DNA of 64,000 bases. Origin: Acanthosepion lycidas (taxonomy: Eukaryota > Mollusca > Cephalopoda > Sepiida > Sepiidae). Both the position numbers and the translations under genes were made by a program. The stretch spans positions 50,640,389 to 50,704,388 of the forward strand of contig OZ010586.1 in NCBI GenBank assembly GCA_963932145.1. Direction: 5' to 3'. Shown here one piece after another: positions 20,815 through 30,485 of the stretch; the stretch's first letter is position 1; each line of letters opens with the position of its first letter. The notes below the pieces were generated by a model. That model did no database searches. It was not told the DNA's origin and worked only from the letters and a program-made list of their open reading frames with translations.

Positions 20815-21265
20815 CGTGTATATGTGGTCCATTGTTCTTTCAATTGCTCTTTCTTCACACACTCTCTCTCTCTTTCTCCTTCTATATGTGTATGTGGTCC
20901 ATTTTTCTTTCAACTACTCTTTCCTCGCACTCTCTCTCTCTCTCTCTCTCTTTCTTTCTCCCTCTCTCTATGTGTGTATGTGGTCCACTTTTCCCTCAAC
21001 TATTTCTTCGCACTCTCACTCTTTCTCCCTTTCTCTATGTGTGTGTATGAGGTTCATTTTTCCTTCAACTACTCTTTCTTCGCACTCTCTCTCTTTCTTT
21101 CTCCCTCTCTCTATTTATGTATGTGGTCCACTTTTCCTTCAACTATTTCTTCGCACTCTCTCTCTTTCTTTCTCCCTCTCTCTACGTGTGTGCATGTGGT
21201 CCATTTTTCCTTCAACTAATCTTTCTTCGCACTCTCTCTTTTTTTCCCCTCTATCTATGTGTATG
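20815..21265 (+). repeat. Pyrimidine-rich minisatellite, six units of about 72 bp
   Basis: Units carry 'TATGTGGTCCATTTTTCCTT' then 'CAACTACTCTTTCTTCGCAC' and a variable CT run. The 'GGTCCA' or 'GGTTCA' mark recurs at about 20,826, 20,896, 20,981, 21,052, 21,126 and 21,198. Differences in the CT runs give spacings of 70-85. The array keeps all three plus frames open, giving open frames up to 159 codons that read VVHFSFNYFFALSLF-like repeats. They are not genes. Confidence 0.9.
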
Positions 21266-21499
21266 TCTACATCGCGGTAATAATAGCTTAAAACTAAGTT
21301 TCTATTGAAAATCGCCTAATAGAAATGACCTTATAAATTTATATTCTCACTAAAACAACAAAATAAAATCCTGAACACTCATCGGATTCTATTTAAAAGC
21401 ACTCAATTTGTGGACCCCAAAATCTATATAAAGAAAAGAAATAGTTTGTTTCTTTGTTTAGAGTCATATCAACTCCTCATGGTCCTTTTAATGCTGAAA

Positions 21500-21800
21500 T
21501 TTAATTTTCTTGAGGTCATTAGCGATTTTTCTTTTAGAAAAATGACTTGCTGGTATTTTTCTTTTACTATGAAAATGTATTGCTGATATTTTTACTATAT
21601 GTCTTTTTATACTTTCATAGTGTTATGGCCTCAGTTTTAGGGTTAACTATTTGTCCATAGCTGGGACCCTAACAGGTGCTACCACCCCGGGTCAGGGTGA
21701 ACTTGAGAGCAACAACAATTAAGACGTGGTCCGACGCCCCTCAAAAACTCCCGATCATTGGCCTTGCTGTTGGATGTAGTTTATTGTTATACCCAGGACA
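21500..21800 (+). repeat. Unclassified dispersed repeat, copy 3, with decayed minisatellite
   Basis: The core 'CTAACAGGTGCTACCACCCC' matches 1-135 and, in reverse, 12,125-12,180. Upstream, 'GTATTGCTGATATTTTT' is the reverse complement of the 33-bp-type unit at 12,225-12,400. Downstream 'GGATGTAGTTTATTGTTATA' matches the 30-bp unit. This copy therefore shows the same three-part layout as 11.93-12.70 kb, inverted. Confidence 0.65.
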
Positions 21801-21949
21801 GAAAAATACATTGAATATATTTTTAAGCACCTCCAATACCCTAATTATTTAATATTCAGCTCGAAGCAAAAGGTTCCTAAAATATTTAAAACTAGAAAAA
21901 TGGTCCTTCCTGACAACTCAAAGGTATCAAAATATATTGTCCTATCCAC

Positions 21950-22060
21950 ATATATCAGTTCAGCAGTTCTTTGATATTTCTTTGATCAAACATTAGACAG
22001 TCCCAAAATCAGCTTATTTCAATCTCATTTTACGGATTTATTAGTCCACTCTCGTAAATG
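21950..22060 (+). repeat. Dispersed repeat shared with 41,386-41,492
   Basis: Shares 'ATTTCTTTGATCAAA' and 'GGATTTATTAGTCCACTCTC' with 41,386-41,492 in the same orientation. Family unknown. Confidence 0.7.
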
Positions 22061-22754
22061 AAATTGATTGCCTTCTCGGACTTTTATACATATGCAAAAA
22101 TAAGGTCCTTGCTTAATTGAGAGGCCAAAGATCTTGCCTATCATTGCTTGTGTAATGACCTGACAGTTACGATAACTAAGTTAAGCTTACTAAATATTCA
22201 CAATAGGAACCTCATTGTCCAGAGATGATAATTGCATGTATTTTATGTTCTTCTTCAAATACTCCATTTCTGTGGCCATGTGTCAGACGCAGCTAGTCAT
22301 AGAAATGATCAGCATACGTAAACCAAACCCTTTATTCAAATACAGCTGGTCAGTTCTTCATTTTTCCTAGTTGAACTGAGACGGGACCCTTGAAAGTAAT
22401 TGCACGCCAGCCGAGAAGAACAAATGGCTGATAAATAAACAGTCTTTTTCCACTGAGAAACAATATTTAGTTTTTTCACCTATTGCTCTTACGGCCGACT
22501 GCCCTCTCTGATTTATCTGTGTTTCCTGAGTTTAAAAAAAAATTCTAGCAGAGAGTCATTTTAAATACTAACAGCTGTCCATTTTGGTGGATGGGACCAC
22601 ACCCGTCCCTAATGTCCGTCCGGTTTGCCAGTAGCTGTCTTAACAAGAGGCAAGGAAGCTGAAAAATATATAGTGAAAGAAAAATGATGTGCTAATTCCT
22701 AAAATTACATTTTGGAAATATCTTCGAAAATCTTCTGCACAAAAAGTCAAACAA

Positions 22755-22758
<4 letters not shown>
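22061..22758. other. Unclassified sequence
   Basis: Mixed composition with no coding similarity. A somewhat GC-richer stretch lies at 22,485-22,640. No repeat recognised. Confidence 0.3.

Positions 22759-22802
<44 letters not shown>
22759..22802. repeat. TA microsatellite
   Basis: About 22 TA units. Confidence 0.95.
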
Positions 22803-22804
<2 letters not shown>

Positions 22805-23075
22805 TTCGATTCCGGTCGGATGACGAATATTTTCTATGAAGATTTCTCGAACATTCAGGCCGGTAAATGCTATTAATACTGTTTATTATAAAACCTTGCA
22901 TTTATTTAAATATTTCTATCTATAAAAAGAATGCATAAACATAAAAATATCTTAAAATAATTGTCGGACTTTGTCCGTTTCCACTTTGTCTCATATATAC
23001 ATATATATGATATCAAACATGAACACGGTAACAACGTGCTGATTCTGTTTGGAAAATAAAAACAAAATCCCATTA

Positions 23076-23076
<1 letters not shown>

Positions 23077-23122
<46 letters not shown>
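23077..23122. repeat. TA microsatellite
   Basis: About 23 TA units. The reverse-strand open frames with YIYIYI runs (22,906-23,218) come from it. Confidence 0.95.
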
Positions 23123-23126
<4 letters not shown>

Positions 23127-23221
23127 CATCTTTTACACACGCATACAAACACAGAGTAAAGTAGACATTCGTCATACCATTCTCTGTGAATTTCACAAAG
23201 GGAACAATGCAAAATCAATCA

Positions 23222-23510
23222 AAAGAAGCCAAATCATCAAAAGCACATGTAAGCAGAGACAGCGGAAATTTCTAGGGCACATAATGAGGAAAGAAGGCTT
23301 GGAAAATATAATAGTCACAGAACAGATTGAAGGCAAGAGGGCCAAAGGTAAACAACGCATCTTCTACCGAGCCACTTTGAGTAAATGGATGGCGAAACAA
23401 GGATTAGAAGGGATAACAAAAAGACAAAATTTATTAAAAGCTATAATGGAAATTGTGAAGAGCCATGAACGCCAATGTCCTGAGGGACACAGCACATAGA
23501 AGAAGGAGTT
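23222..23510 (+). mobile_element. RTE-type LINE, 3' end, first of two
   Basis: An open stretch of 71 codons (23,284-23,499) reads MRKEGLENIIVTEQIEGKRA and continues with KGKQRIFYRATLSKWMAKQG. It ends RQCPEGHST. This is the C-terminus of RTE-clade ORF2 (usual form HVMRKEGLENLILTGQIEGK...LTKWM). It is one of the best preserved LINE pieces here, but strongly 5'-truncated. Not a host gene. Confidence 0.8.
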
Positions 23511-23725
23511 ACAGGACATATTGAAGTCAAGAGTGACAGAGGAAAGTAGCTGAGCCTAACGAGTTTGTGTAAATGGTTATCCGAGCAGGGATTAAGAGAG
23601 TGAAAAGACAAAATTTAATAATAGCTACAAAAAAAGGATATTGTGGAGAGACATTATCGTCCATGTCCTGAAGAATCACGGCAAATAGAAGAAGATGATG
23701 GCGTAGTGTGTGAAAGAACATGTAG
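23511..23725 (+). mobile_element. RTE-type LINE, 3' end, second tandem copy
   Basis: Repeats the last part of the previous unit in diverged form: TGHIEVKSDRGK, then LTSLCKWLSEQG, then 'RHYRPCPEESRQIEED', with stops and a frameshift. The two ends lie head to tail. Confidence 0.7.
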
Positions 23726-23764
23726 GAGATGTTTGTACTGTTTAGAAAAGAAGAGTCGAGTTAA

Positions 23765-24560
23765 GATACGGTCGCCCAACAGGACATGATTCTGATGCAC
23801 TAGAAGTAACCGTTAATGCTAACCCAACCATTGCACTTAGAGAATTAATATGACCGTCGAACATAAAATAATTAAGCTTGGAGAAGTGTTAAAGGTTGGA
23901 AAGTAGTTTCTACATGTCCTCTCAATAGAGAATCATATCAATTATTTTGCACTATTGCATTCCCGTTAGCGTCAATCGCCTTCTCTTTGACGAGGCGACT
24001 ATCGGAAATGAGAAGTAGGTCCTTTACGACAATGTTAAGAAAAGGCGTTGGTAGCTTAGTCAGGGTGTAATGACTGCTCAGCAGTCAAAATAGGATTCTT
24101 CTGGGTTTATGGTAGGTTATTCAAGGAATTGTTTATTATGGGCTCTTTAAATGATAAATCTATCAATTAGTCACATCCTAAGATTACTTCCAAAGGTTAA
24201 GGCGTTTAAAAGCAACTTTAGACAAAAAATCAAGCAGAAAAGGAAACATACTTCACCACGATAATGCACAACTGACCAAAGATCTCCTCGAAGAACTCAA
24301 CTAGAAAAAATTATTCCTCCTTCCGATTACCATCTGTTTACAAGTTTGCAAAGCCATTGACATCAATTTGGTTTAACTTCAAGAGAAGTTGAAATTTAGT
24401 TTGTCTCTTATTTCAAGTCAAAACCTAAATAATTTTATACACAAAGCCTGATGACAGATAAGATAAGCTAATTGGAAATAATGGTTACTATATTGATGTT
24501 TAAATACATCACTGTTAGTCAATGTTTTGCTTTATTTATCATAGTAAAATCAGACAGAAC
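23765..24560 (+). mobile_element. mariner transposase relic
   Basis: Degenerate plus-strand frames read 'IRSPNRT' (usual GRP), then 'LGEVLKVGK' and 'HHDNAQ..TKDLLEELN' (usual LLHHDNARPHTA...LEELNW) at about 24,260-24,305. Next is 'QVCKAIDINLV', then 'LSLISSQ', then 'QIIEQNGAY'-like residues. The order and spacing fit a mariner transposase with its second catalytic Asp in HHDNA. Many stops; the DYHLF region is largely lost. Terminal repeats were not found. Confidence 0.6.
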
Positions 24561-24732
24561 TTTCTTTAAAACCTGTTATGTATGTACATATGTATATATG
24601 TAGGTAGGCAAATTTTATTATATTTTTAAATTAATACTTAATTAAATTTCCGTGTTTACATATATGACCAATGAGTTATATAAATACATACACACACATT
24701 AACGCCCGATGTGAAAATGTTTGATTATACGA

Positions 24733-24840
24733 GAGGGTAATGAAAAGTTTCTGATTCAATCGAAAAGACATTTCCTATAGTATTTGGGCAAGATCAGATT
24801 TTAGAAAGTGAAACGAGCCGGGAACTTTTCAGCATCCCTC
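24733..24840. mobile_element. Short TIR element (MITE), 108 bp
   Basis: The left end 'GAGGGTAATGAAAAGTTTC' and right end (reverse complement 'GAGGGATGCTGAAAAGTTCC') form an imperfect inverted repeat of about 20 bp. The interior is AT-rich. A related element lies at 25,187-25,303. Confidence 0.6.
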
Positions 24841-24932
24841 ATACACACACACACACACATACACCGGATATTGAGCTTTTTTACAGATAAATACAGAATA
24901 CCTTAAAATTATATTTCATCAGATACATGCAT

Positions 24933-24936
<4 letters not shown>

Positions 24937-24974
<38 letters not shown>
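24937..24974. repeat. TA microsatellite
   Basis: About 19 TA units. Confidence 0.95.
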
Positions 24975-24976
<2 letters not shown>

Positions 24977-25080
24977 TCAAAAGATCATGACAAACCCAGC
25001 TTTTTGAAAATCTTAGAACTGTGAAAGTTACTAGAATAAATGTTTTTAAAGCCTTTAGTTGTATTCTCAACTTCTTTTTA

Positions 25081-25084
<4 letters not shown>

Positions 25085-25156
<72 letters not shown>
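25085..25156. repeat. TA microsatellite
   Basis: About 36 TA units. It gives the YIYIYI run in the open frame 25,021-25,245. Confidence 0.95.
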
Positions 25157-25159
<3 letters not shown>

Positions 25160-25186
25160 ATTACATGCGCTTGTTTGAGTGCTGGA

Positions 25187-25303
25187 CGAGGGCGCACTTA
25201 GAAGTTTTCAGTTCGACCAAAAATGAATTCTCTCAAATATCCTAATGTTTGGTCAAATATAGATAAGTAAAAATAGGCCGAGATCTTTTCAGCACCCACC
25301 TCG
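25187..25303. mobile_element. Short TIR element (MITE), second copy
   Basis: The right end, in reverse 'CGAGGTGGGTGCTGAAAAGA', and the left 'CGAGGGCGCACTTAGAAG' match with gaps and resemble the ends of the element at 24,733-24,840. Confidence 0.45.
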
Positions 25304-25394
25304 TATTATATTTACTTGGGGAGAATTTTTTCTAAGTTTTACCAAAAAATATTATTCACCAGAGATATGTTTGCAAACTTAGTAATATACTCAT

Positions 25395-25650
25395 GTCTCT
25401 CTAATAAACAGGGGATGATACACGGAAGGGGTCACAAAGAATGAGACTAAGAGTAAAAGAGGGGGAGTGTTTGGGGAAAAGGATAAAGAGAAGGACAGGG
25501 ATCAAGGTCAAGGCATCAGATGTCGATTGACATTACATTCGAATATTTGAAGATTATAGCTATCAGGGAAGCAAGCGATAGGAAGGAAGTTCTACTGACG
25601 GGAGGTGCGAGATAAGAAACTATTGGAGTAGAAGACATGATTTTGAAAAC
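25395..25650 (-). mobile_element. CR1/Jockey-type LINE, 3' end
   Basis: In reverse it shows the 3' UTR with its CCCCAAACACTCCCC and TCTTTTACTC stretches and the end of ORF2 (the 'AATGTAATGTCAATCGACAT' stretch). Same subfamily as 16,500-16,900 by its UTR. Confidence 0.65.
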
Positions 25651-25736
25651 TCCCGTTGGAAATTGAAATACTTACCTATTATTTGATAGACGCCATTCTT
25701 CCGGGAAACAAGGAGAAGAAAGTAAAAGAATTTGTC

Positions 25737-25806
25737 ACGTGTGTGTGTGTGTGTGCACGCGCGCGCGCGAGCGTGTGTGTGTGCACGCGCGCGCGAGCGT
25801 GTGTAT
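25737..25806. repeat. GT/GC alternating tract, duplicated
   Basis: 'GTGTGCACGCGCGCGCGAGC' occurs twice in tandem with small length differences inside a GT run. It is an alternating purine-pyrimidine tract of the kind that can adopt Z-DNA. Confidence 0.9.
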
Positions 25807-25888
25807 GTTTGTGCTTGATCAATAACTAATCATAAACAGACGAATATGGACATTATTATGTTTACTTTTTTCTACAAGTTTTATTTCA

Positions 25889-25891
<3 letters not shown>

Positions 25892-25943
<52 letters not shown>
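25892..25943. repeat. TA microsatellite
   Basis: About 26 TA units next to the TIR element at 25,950. Confidence 0.95.
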
Positions 25944-25946
<3 letters not shown>

Positions 25947-25949
25947 ATA

Positions 25950-26326
25950 CAGGGTGATTGAAAAGTAACTCCTCATTTTGAAATACTTATAATTTATTTA
26001 TTAACTATAATTTTTACCAAAAATGGATATGAGAGGAAAGCGTTTGGCACGAGGTTTTATTTGAAATTCGATATGGACACCAGATTTCGCTACCAGCTTC
26101 TCGAGCTGCCCAGGAATTGCGACAACTGATTTCACAAAGATCTCTTGTGGTCTGGAAGGCATAACTTCTTGTATTCGTCCTTATTAAATTTCTTCCAAAG
26201 TCTTGGTTTGGTATAGCAGACTTGCTCCTTTAACCAGCCCCAAAGAAAAATGTCAAAGGGTGTTAAGTCTAGAGTCCTGGCTGGCCACTCATACTTAAAA
26301 TAGGGAATTACTTTTCAATCATCCTG
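25950..26326 (-). mobile_element. Deleted Tc1/mariner-type transposon, 377 bp
   Basis: The ends 'CAGGGTGATTGAAAAGTAAC' and (reverse) 'CAGGATGATTGAAAAGTAAT' form a 23-bp inverted repeat with three mismatches. The reverse strand encodes 'WPARTLDLTPFDIFLWGWLK' near 26,220-26,285. It then reads 'YTKPRLWKKFN' and the 'LVSISNFK' end, the C-terminal part of a DDE transposase (family form SPDLTPLDFFLWGxLK). The catalytic region before this is deleted. Confidence 0.75.
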
Positions 26327-26329
26327 CAC

Positions 26330-27145
26330 GTCAACTAGTCATTACCAAGAAGAACTTTCTTGTGTTGAAAGAATAATTCTCTTAGGTGGTTTAATTCGAC
26401 GTTAATCTATCTTTGAATATGTGCTAAAACGTGAGTTTATTTGCAGGTCAAACAAGAGAGGTAACAACTTCTATTCTTTTGCAAGGCAGGATCCTGATTT
26501 GTGCTGACTGTTAGATGATTAAAAAAAAATAAACTGATATTTATTTCAAAATTAGAAAGTAATGGCTACTTCATGCTAAATAGCTTTTTTTTTGTTTTGT
26601 TATTGTTTTTTTATAAGGGGAAAACATTTTCTTTCATTCTGTTAAGGGTCAAGTTTAGTGCACCAATGCGCGATTCCAAAATAAATTCTTAGGTTTGATC
26701 ATTTTGATCATATTTTGTATTGTTTTTTAATAATTTTCACCCAGTACAAAAAGAGCCACTCAAGGTAGAGGGTTACTGAATAAGGTTGGTATCAACGCAA
26801 ATAGTGGAAGCAAAAATGATGATCATGAGAATAGGTGGGTTGGATGAAGGATTTTTCAGCAGCCGAAATCCCCTCTTTTTTACCATACATGTGCGTGTGT
26901 GTAGGTGCCTATCTATCTATTGTAAATTATTTTAATTTATTTTTAAATTTTTAATTTAAAGAAAACTGAAATAAAAAAAATTAATTTTAAATTTTAACGT
27001 TCAGCGATTCCTACAGTTGCATAATTATAACCAACGTTTACGTTTTTATACGTCCCTCCTGTTCCTGTACTTGTACAATTCATTACTTTAATTCGATGAA
27101 GTTCTACTAGAGGTCGAAACACGCTACACAGAATTTTTCCACTTT
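26330..27145. other. AT-rich DNA, nothing recognised
   Basis: Holds poly(T) and poly(A) runs. No coding similarity or terminal repeats were recognised. Confidence 0.3.
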
Positions 27146-27147
27146 GT

Positions 27148-27150
<3 letters not shown>

Positions 27151-27219
<69 letters not shown>
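27151..27219. repeat. TA microsatellite
   Basis: About 34 TA units ending at the fold-back element. Confidence 0.95.
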
Positions 27220-27221
<2 letters not shown>

Positions 27222-27348
27222 TGAACATTGAAGTCAACACTGATAGGTGACAGGTTGTTTCATGCTGGACGCAATCGTCAGGCGGCCTGACGATTGTGTC
27301 TAGCATGAAACAGATTGTCGCCTCTGTGTGTTGACTTCAATGTTCACT
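27220..27348. mobile_element. Fold-back element, 63-bp arms
   Basis: The left arm starts 'AGTGAACATTGAAGTCAACA' and the right arm ends with its reverse complement. The centre lies at 27,284 between 'CGTCAGGC' and 'GCCTGACG'. The arms differ at about six positions. No open frame. It is directly attached to a TA tract. Family unknown to me. Confidence 0.85.
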
Positions 27349-27436
27349 TTTATATTTATATTTACATACGCTCTATCTCTGATATTGAGCACTTTATCCA
27401 GTAAATATGTCACATCTTAAAACTATATTTCTTCAA

Positions 27437-27459
27437 ATATATATATATATATATATATT
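27437..27459. repeat. TA microsatellite
   Basis: About 11 TA units at the 3' end of the reverse-strand LINE that follows. Confidence 0.9.
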
Positions 27460-27765
27460 TCACCCCAATCAAAGTAGTAAAGCCATTAGAACACAAGGGG
27501 TTACAGGGTGTGGAAGAATTAGAAACGGAAACTTTACTAAGGATCAAGAACAAAAGAAGAGTAATCAGGAAGACACTAGAATGCGATTGACATTAAAATT
27601 GGCTGGAAACCATGAAGCTGGAAGAGAGTTCCACAAGCGAGAAGTACGAGAAAAGAAACTGTTAGCGTAGAACTTACATCTAGCAAACTCAATTCTATAT
27701 TGGTAAGACCTCGTCACTAGTTTAGTACTTCGCTTAAATTCATAAAGACCACGACGAAAAGCACA
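27460..27765 (-). mobile_element. CR1/Jockey-type LINE, 3' end
   Basis: In reverse it starts near 'TTTATGAATTTAAGCGAAGT', then gives the TVSFLVLLVWNSLPA-like stretch and the 3' UTR ('TGTGTTCTAATGGCTTTACT'), ending in the TA tract. The plus-strand open frame 27,407-27,670 is an antisense shadow. Confidence 0.75.
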
Positions 27766-27769
27766 CGAA

Positions 27770-27771
<2 letters not shown>

Positions 27772-27856
<85 letters not shown>

Positions 27857-27953
27857 TCATCGCCATGCTATCTATATAGATAGATGTATAGATAGATGTA
27901 TAGATAGATAGATATACGTACGTACGTATATATGCATGCATGTATGTGGATAC
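27772..27953. repeat. Compound microsatellite TA/TG/GATA/TACG
   Basis: TA tract, TG tract to about 27,856, then GATA-type units from 27,878 and ACGT/ATGC-type units to about 27,950. Confidence 0.9.
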
Positions 27954-27954
27954 A

Positions 27955-28320
27955 AATTGCGTTTTATATAGGTGAATTGATCACCACAGCGATACGCCGT
28001 AACACGGACAATAGTATTATCCCTGAACACATAAATTTAAACCGTATTTCAGTCTAAAACTATTCTATACTTCCGAATGCTTTTCCAAATATTGGTAAGC
28101 GTCAGAGTTTGGGACATGTGTTAGAAGAACTATAATACGTTGTTGTATGTGAACTCTGTACATTTCAACACAAGTGTTGACAGAAACCTGGTCAAAGTTT
28201 GTGGAAGATATTGTTTTTAGCCCCAGAAAATCTCCAGATTGATAAGGGGAAGAAGAGTGTTAGTTTTACGGAGGCTGTGAGAAAGCTAGTTAGATGAGGG
28301 TCCGCATCCGAAAGTAACTT
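27955..28320. other. Unclassified sequence
   Basis: Moderately balanced composition; nothing recognised. Confidence 0.3.
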
Positions 28321-28716
28321 GTGTTGCTCTTAAACCAGATGTACCAAGGACTCCCACGTCATCCTATCTTTGTTTTTATTTCAGGCGTAGGTCGGTTGTA
28401 TTTTGTGAAGGGTCAAAGAAGAAGAAGAAGAAAAATCTGGAGTCCACTGCTTCCGGTGGAAGGCGGATGCGACACGCCAATATCAAATATAAACTTTGGA
28501 AAGGGGTTGGGACGCCTGTCTTCGTGGGTCTCTGAAAGTCCATCCCCCGGGCGTCTTCTTTTGCCTGTTTTGTTTTGCAAAGAACTGTTATTCTGTGATT
28601 TCTTCCGAGTCAATCGAGAAAGAAAAGCTGGTAGAGCTTCAGATTTAAATTTTCCAACGCACACGTGTCAGCTGGCTAACTATAACTCTCTACTAATACG
28701 TGAAGTAAATTTATGA
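28321..28716 (+). other. Open frame of 131 codons in less repetitive DNA, function unknown
   Basis: The longest open frame not explained by a repeat. It starts MLLLNQMYQGLPRH, has a basic KGQRRRRRKIW stretch near residues 50-60 and no domain I recognise. The region is GC-richer than its flanks. 'TTTTTATTTCAGGCG' at about 28,372-28,386 looks like a splice acceptor, so an exon of an undetected host transcript is possible. The reverse strand is also open for 83 codons over 28,413-28,664. I see no promoter or polyadenylation signal that settles it. Confidence 0.2.
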
Positions 28717-28719
28717 ATG

Positions 28720-29320
28720 GTCTTTACAGAATACAATTGAGGGAGTGTACTATTTTCTACAAAGTTTGACAGGTTTTCAGCATTCTATTGCTTTGCGTAC
28801 TTAAAATTGGATGAGAGAAACAGATAGCAGCCATTTTGACAAAGGCCTAATAGTTTCCATACATATTAACGTATTTCTAAATATTAGGTCGCCAAAAATG
28901 TTTATAGCGTTTTTTTTTAAGCAAATGCCAAAGACAATATTTAAATATTTATACATATATGCCATTTTGTTCCACTATATTACGCCATTTTAGGCAGCTT
29001 CATTACTCCGAGATTTAGCATCTTTCTGGAGGATGAACTGTGCAGGCTTCAAGTAACAAGAGAATTTCGTAAGGATCGAAATAAGGGGTAATCCAATTTT
29101 CTAAAGTCTACTATGTTAGTATGGACAAAAGCAAATGTATATTTATTTATTTTTTACAAGCTCATTCATAGATAAATAAGAGATGAATCGGTTACTTTCT
29201 GTCAATAACATTGAAACTACAATAAAAAAATGGATCTTTTTTATTGTCCAAAAGGTGAAAAAAAAACTAGTATTTGTTAGCAAATGTCAATACTCCATTT
29301 GTCTTTGAACCCAATCGCTT
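28720..29320. other. AT-rich DNA, nothing recognised
   Basis: No terminal repeat or coding similarity. The 60-codon open frame 28,811-28,993 has no domain. Confidence 0.3.
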
Positions 29321-29322
29321 GC

Positions 29323-29583
29323 CCACGGTCAAGAGTGGCTTCCGGCCACTCTTGACCGTGGAAACACCGGTTCCCATACGATCACCGAAGTTAAGCAAAG
29401 TTGAACCAAGATGGAAAATACCACGGGCTTGGATGTATGAGTAGTGTAATGGTTAACTGCTTGGAATCGTAAATCAGAGAGTTGAGTTCGGTTAGTTTGC
29501 AGTAAAAGCACCAAAAGCGACCGGTATTAAGAATGTACCAGTATGGTGTGAAATTGACTGTTTATTTCGAAAATGACGTTAAA
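29323..29583 (+). mobile_element. 5S-rRNA/tRNA composite SINE, copy 1
   Basis: Positions 29,355-29,415 match the 5' half of 5S rRNA ('CACCGGTTCCCATACGATCA' then 'CCGAAGTTAAGCAAAGTTG', the internal control region). The 3' half is mostly deleted. A tRNA-like head follows ('GTAGTGTAATGGTTAACTGC'), then a non-homologous tail. Positions 29,447-29,581 are repeated almost perfectly, inverted, at 30,491-30,626. A perfect hairpin with 17-bp arms (29,323-29,339 and 29,345-29,361) marks its start. Confidence 0.75.
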
Positions 29584-29689
29584 ACATTGCGCCAACTATC
29601 AAGTATAGGGACACAGCCTCAATACGTCAGGTGTTCCTACAACGATTTCCATAGCAAGCTGTTAGCGCCTTTCCCAACAGATTCAGAAT

Positions 29690-29795
29690 TGTGCTTCACC
29701 TAGACTAGTTACCAACAATCCTACAATTAACCCATAACTGGGAGATTGATGACTGTTTACCAGAGTCTCTGACTGTGACTTTAATACGGTATTAT
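29690..29795 (-). mobile_element. SINE fragment
   Basis: In reverse it carries 'CTCCCAGTTATGGGTTAATT', the conserved body stretch of the local tRNA-derived SINE. The head is missing. Confidence 0.45.
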
Positions 29796-29804
29796 TAGTA
29801 GTAA

Positions 29805-29805
29805 C

Positions 29806-29848
<43 letters not shown>
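29805..29848. repeat. GTA trinucleotide microsatellite
   Basis: About 14 TAG/GTA units. They give the poly-Thr run in the reverse-strand open frame 29,683-29,892. Confidence 0.95.
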
Positions 29849-29849
<1 letters not shown>

Positions 29850-30060
29850 GTGCGGGTGGTGCAATTTTCATCTGCTTGAAACGAGAAATCACTGATCCGA
29901 GTTCGAATTCCAGTCGAGTTCATTACGTTCACTTTCAGAAAAATACCCTATTTAACCCATAGCTGGGAAAGGTATGAATCCATCTCCGGTTTGTTACGAA
30001 TTTGATTAAAGCAATAAAAAATATATCTGTTTATATTACGCGCCATTTGATACAAAAAAT
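29849..30060 (+). mobile_element. tRNA-derived SINE
   Basis: The head has 'GGTGGTGCAATTTTCATCTG', box B 'GAGTTCGAATTCCAGTCG', then 'TCATTACGTTCACTTTCAG' and 'TTAACCCATAGCTGGGAAAG'. Well-preserved family member inserted beside the GTA tract. Confidence 0.7.
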
Positions 30061-30118
30061 GACTAGATTAGGGCTACTTCGAAACTGCCAGTAAGAATCT
30101 CATATGCCAGCCGTCTTT

Positions 30119-30153
<35 letters not shown>
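30119..30153. repeat. Poly(T) tract
   Basis: About 33 T in a row, perhaps a reversed retroposon tail. Confidence 0.9.
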
Positions 30154-30154
<1 letters not shown>

Positions 30155-30261
30155 AGCATATTACAGTGTTGTAGGCGAGGGACAGATCTTCAGTGTCCAG
30201 TTGAATCAGCTGAGTATGCGAGTAAAAGGCTCGTGATGACTAATAGCTAATATTTATTGAG

Positions 30262-30485
30262 TGATTCGTTTTCTACGGCTTATCAATCCTTTCCAGGCTA
30301 TTTAAAGCTAGAAAATATTTTTAGATTGTAATAATTTTTTTAGAGATAATAATGATTTAGTGATACAAGTTTTAGTTGGGGGAGAAAAAGTGGATTTACA
30401 CCTTTCCCAAGGATATTTGCGCGTAAGTGAATATAACGAACCCAACTGGAATTGGAACTCGGCTCACCGATTAACCATTCCAAGT
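30262..30485 (-). mobile_element. tRNA-derived SINE, interrupted at its head
   Basis: In reverse the body and the tail 'GGATTGATAAGCCGTAGAAA' are complete, and box B reads 'CCGAGTTCCAATTCCAG'. The head is cut at 30,486, where the 5S-tRNA copy on the same strand begins. This suggests that copy inserted into the SINE head. Confidence 0.65.

Noticed and set aside
20740-21280. Open frames of 154 and 159 codons as a secreted or membrane protein gene
   Set aside because: They overlap in different frames over a 72-bp CT-rich tandem array. Their residues simply restate the repeat.
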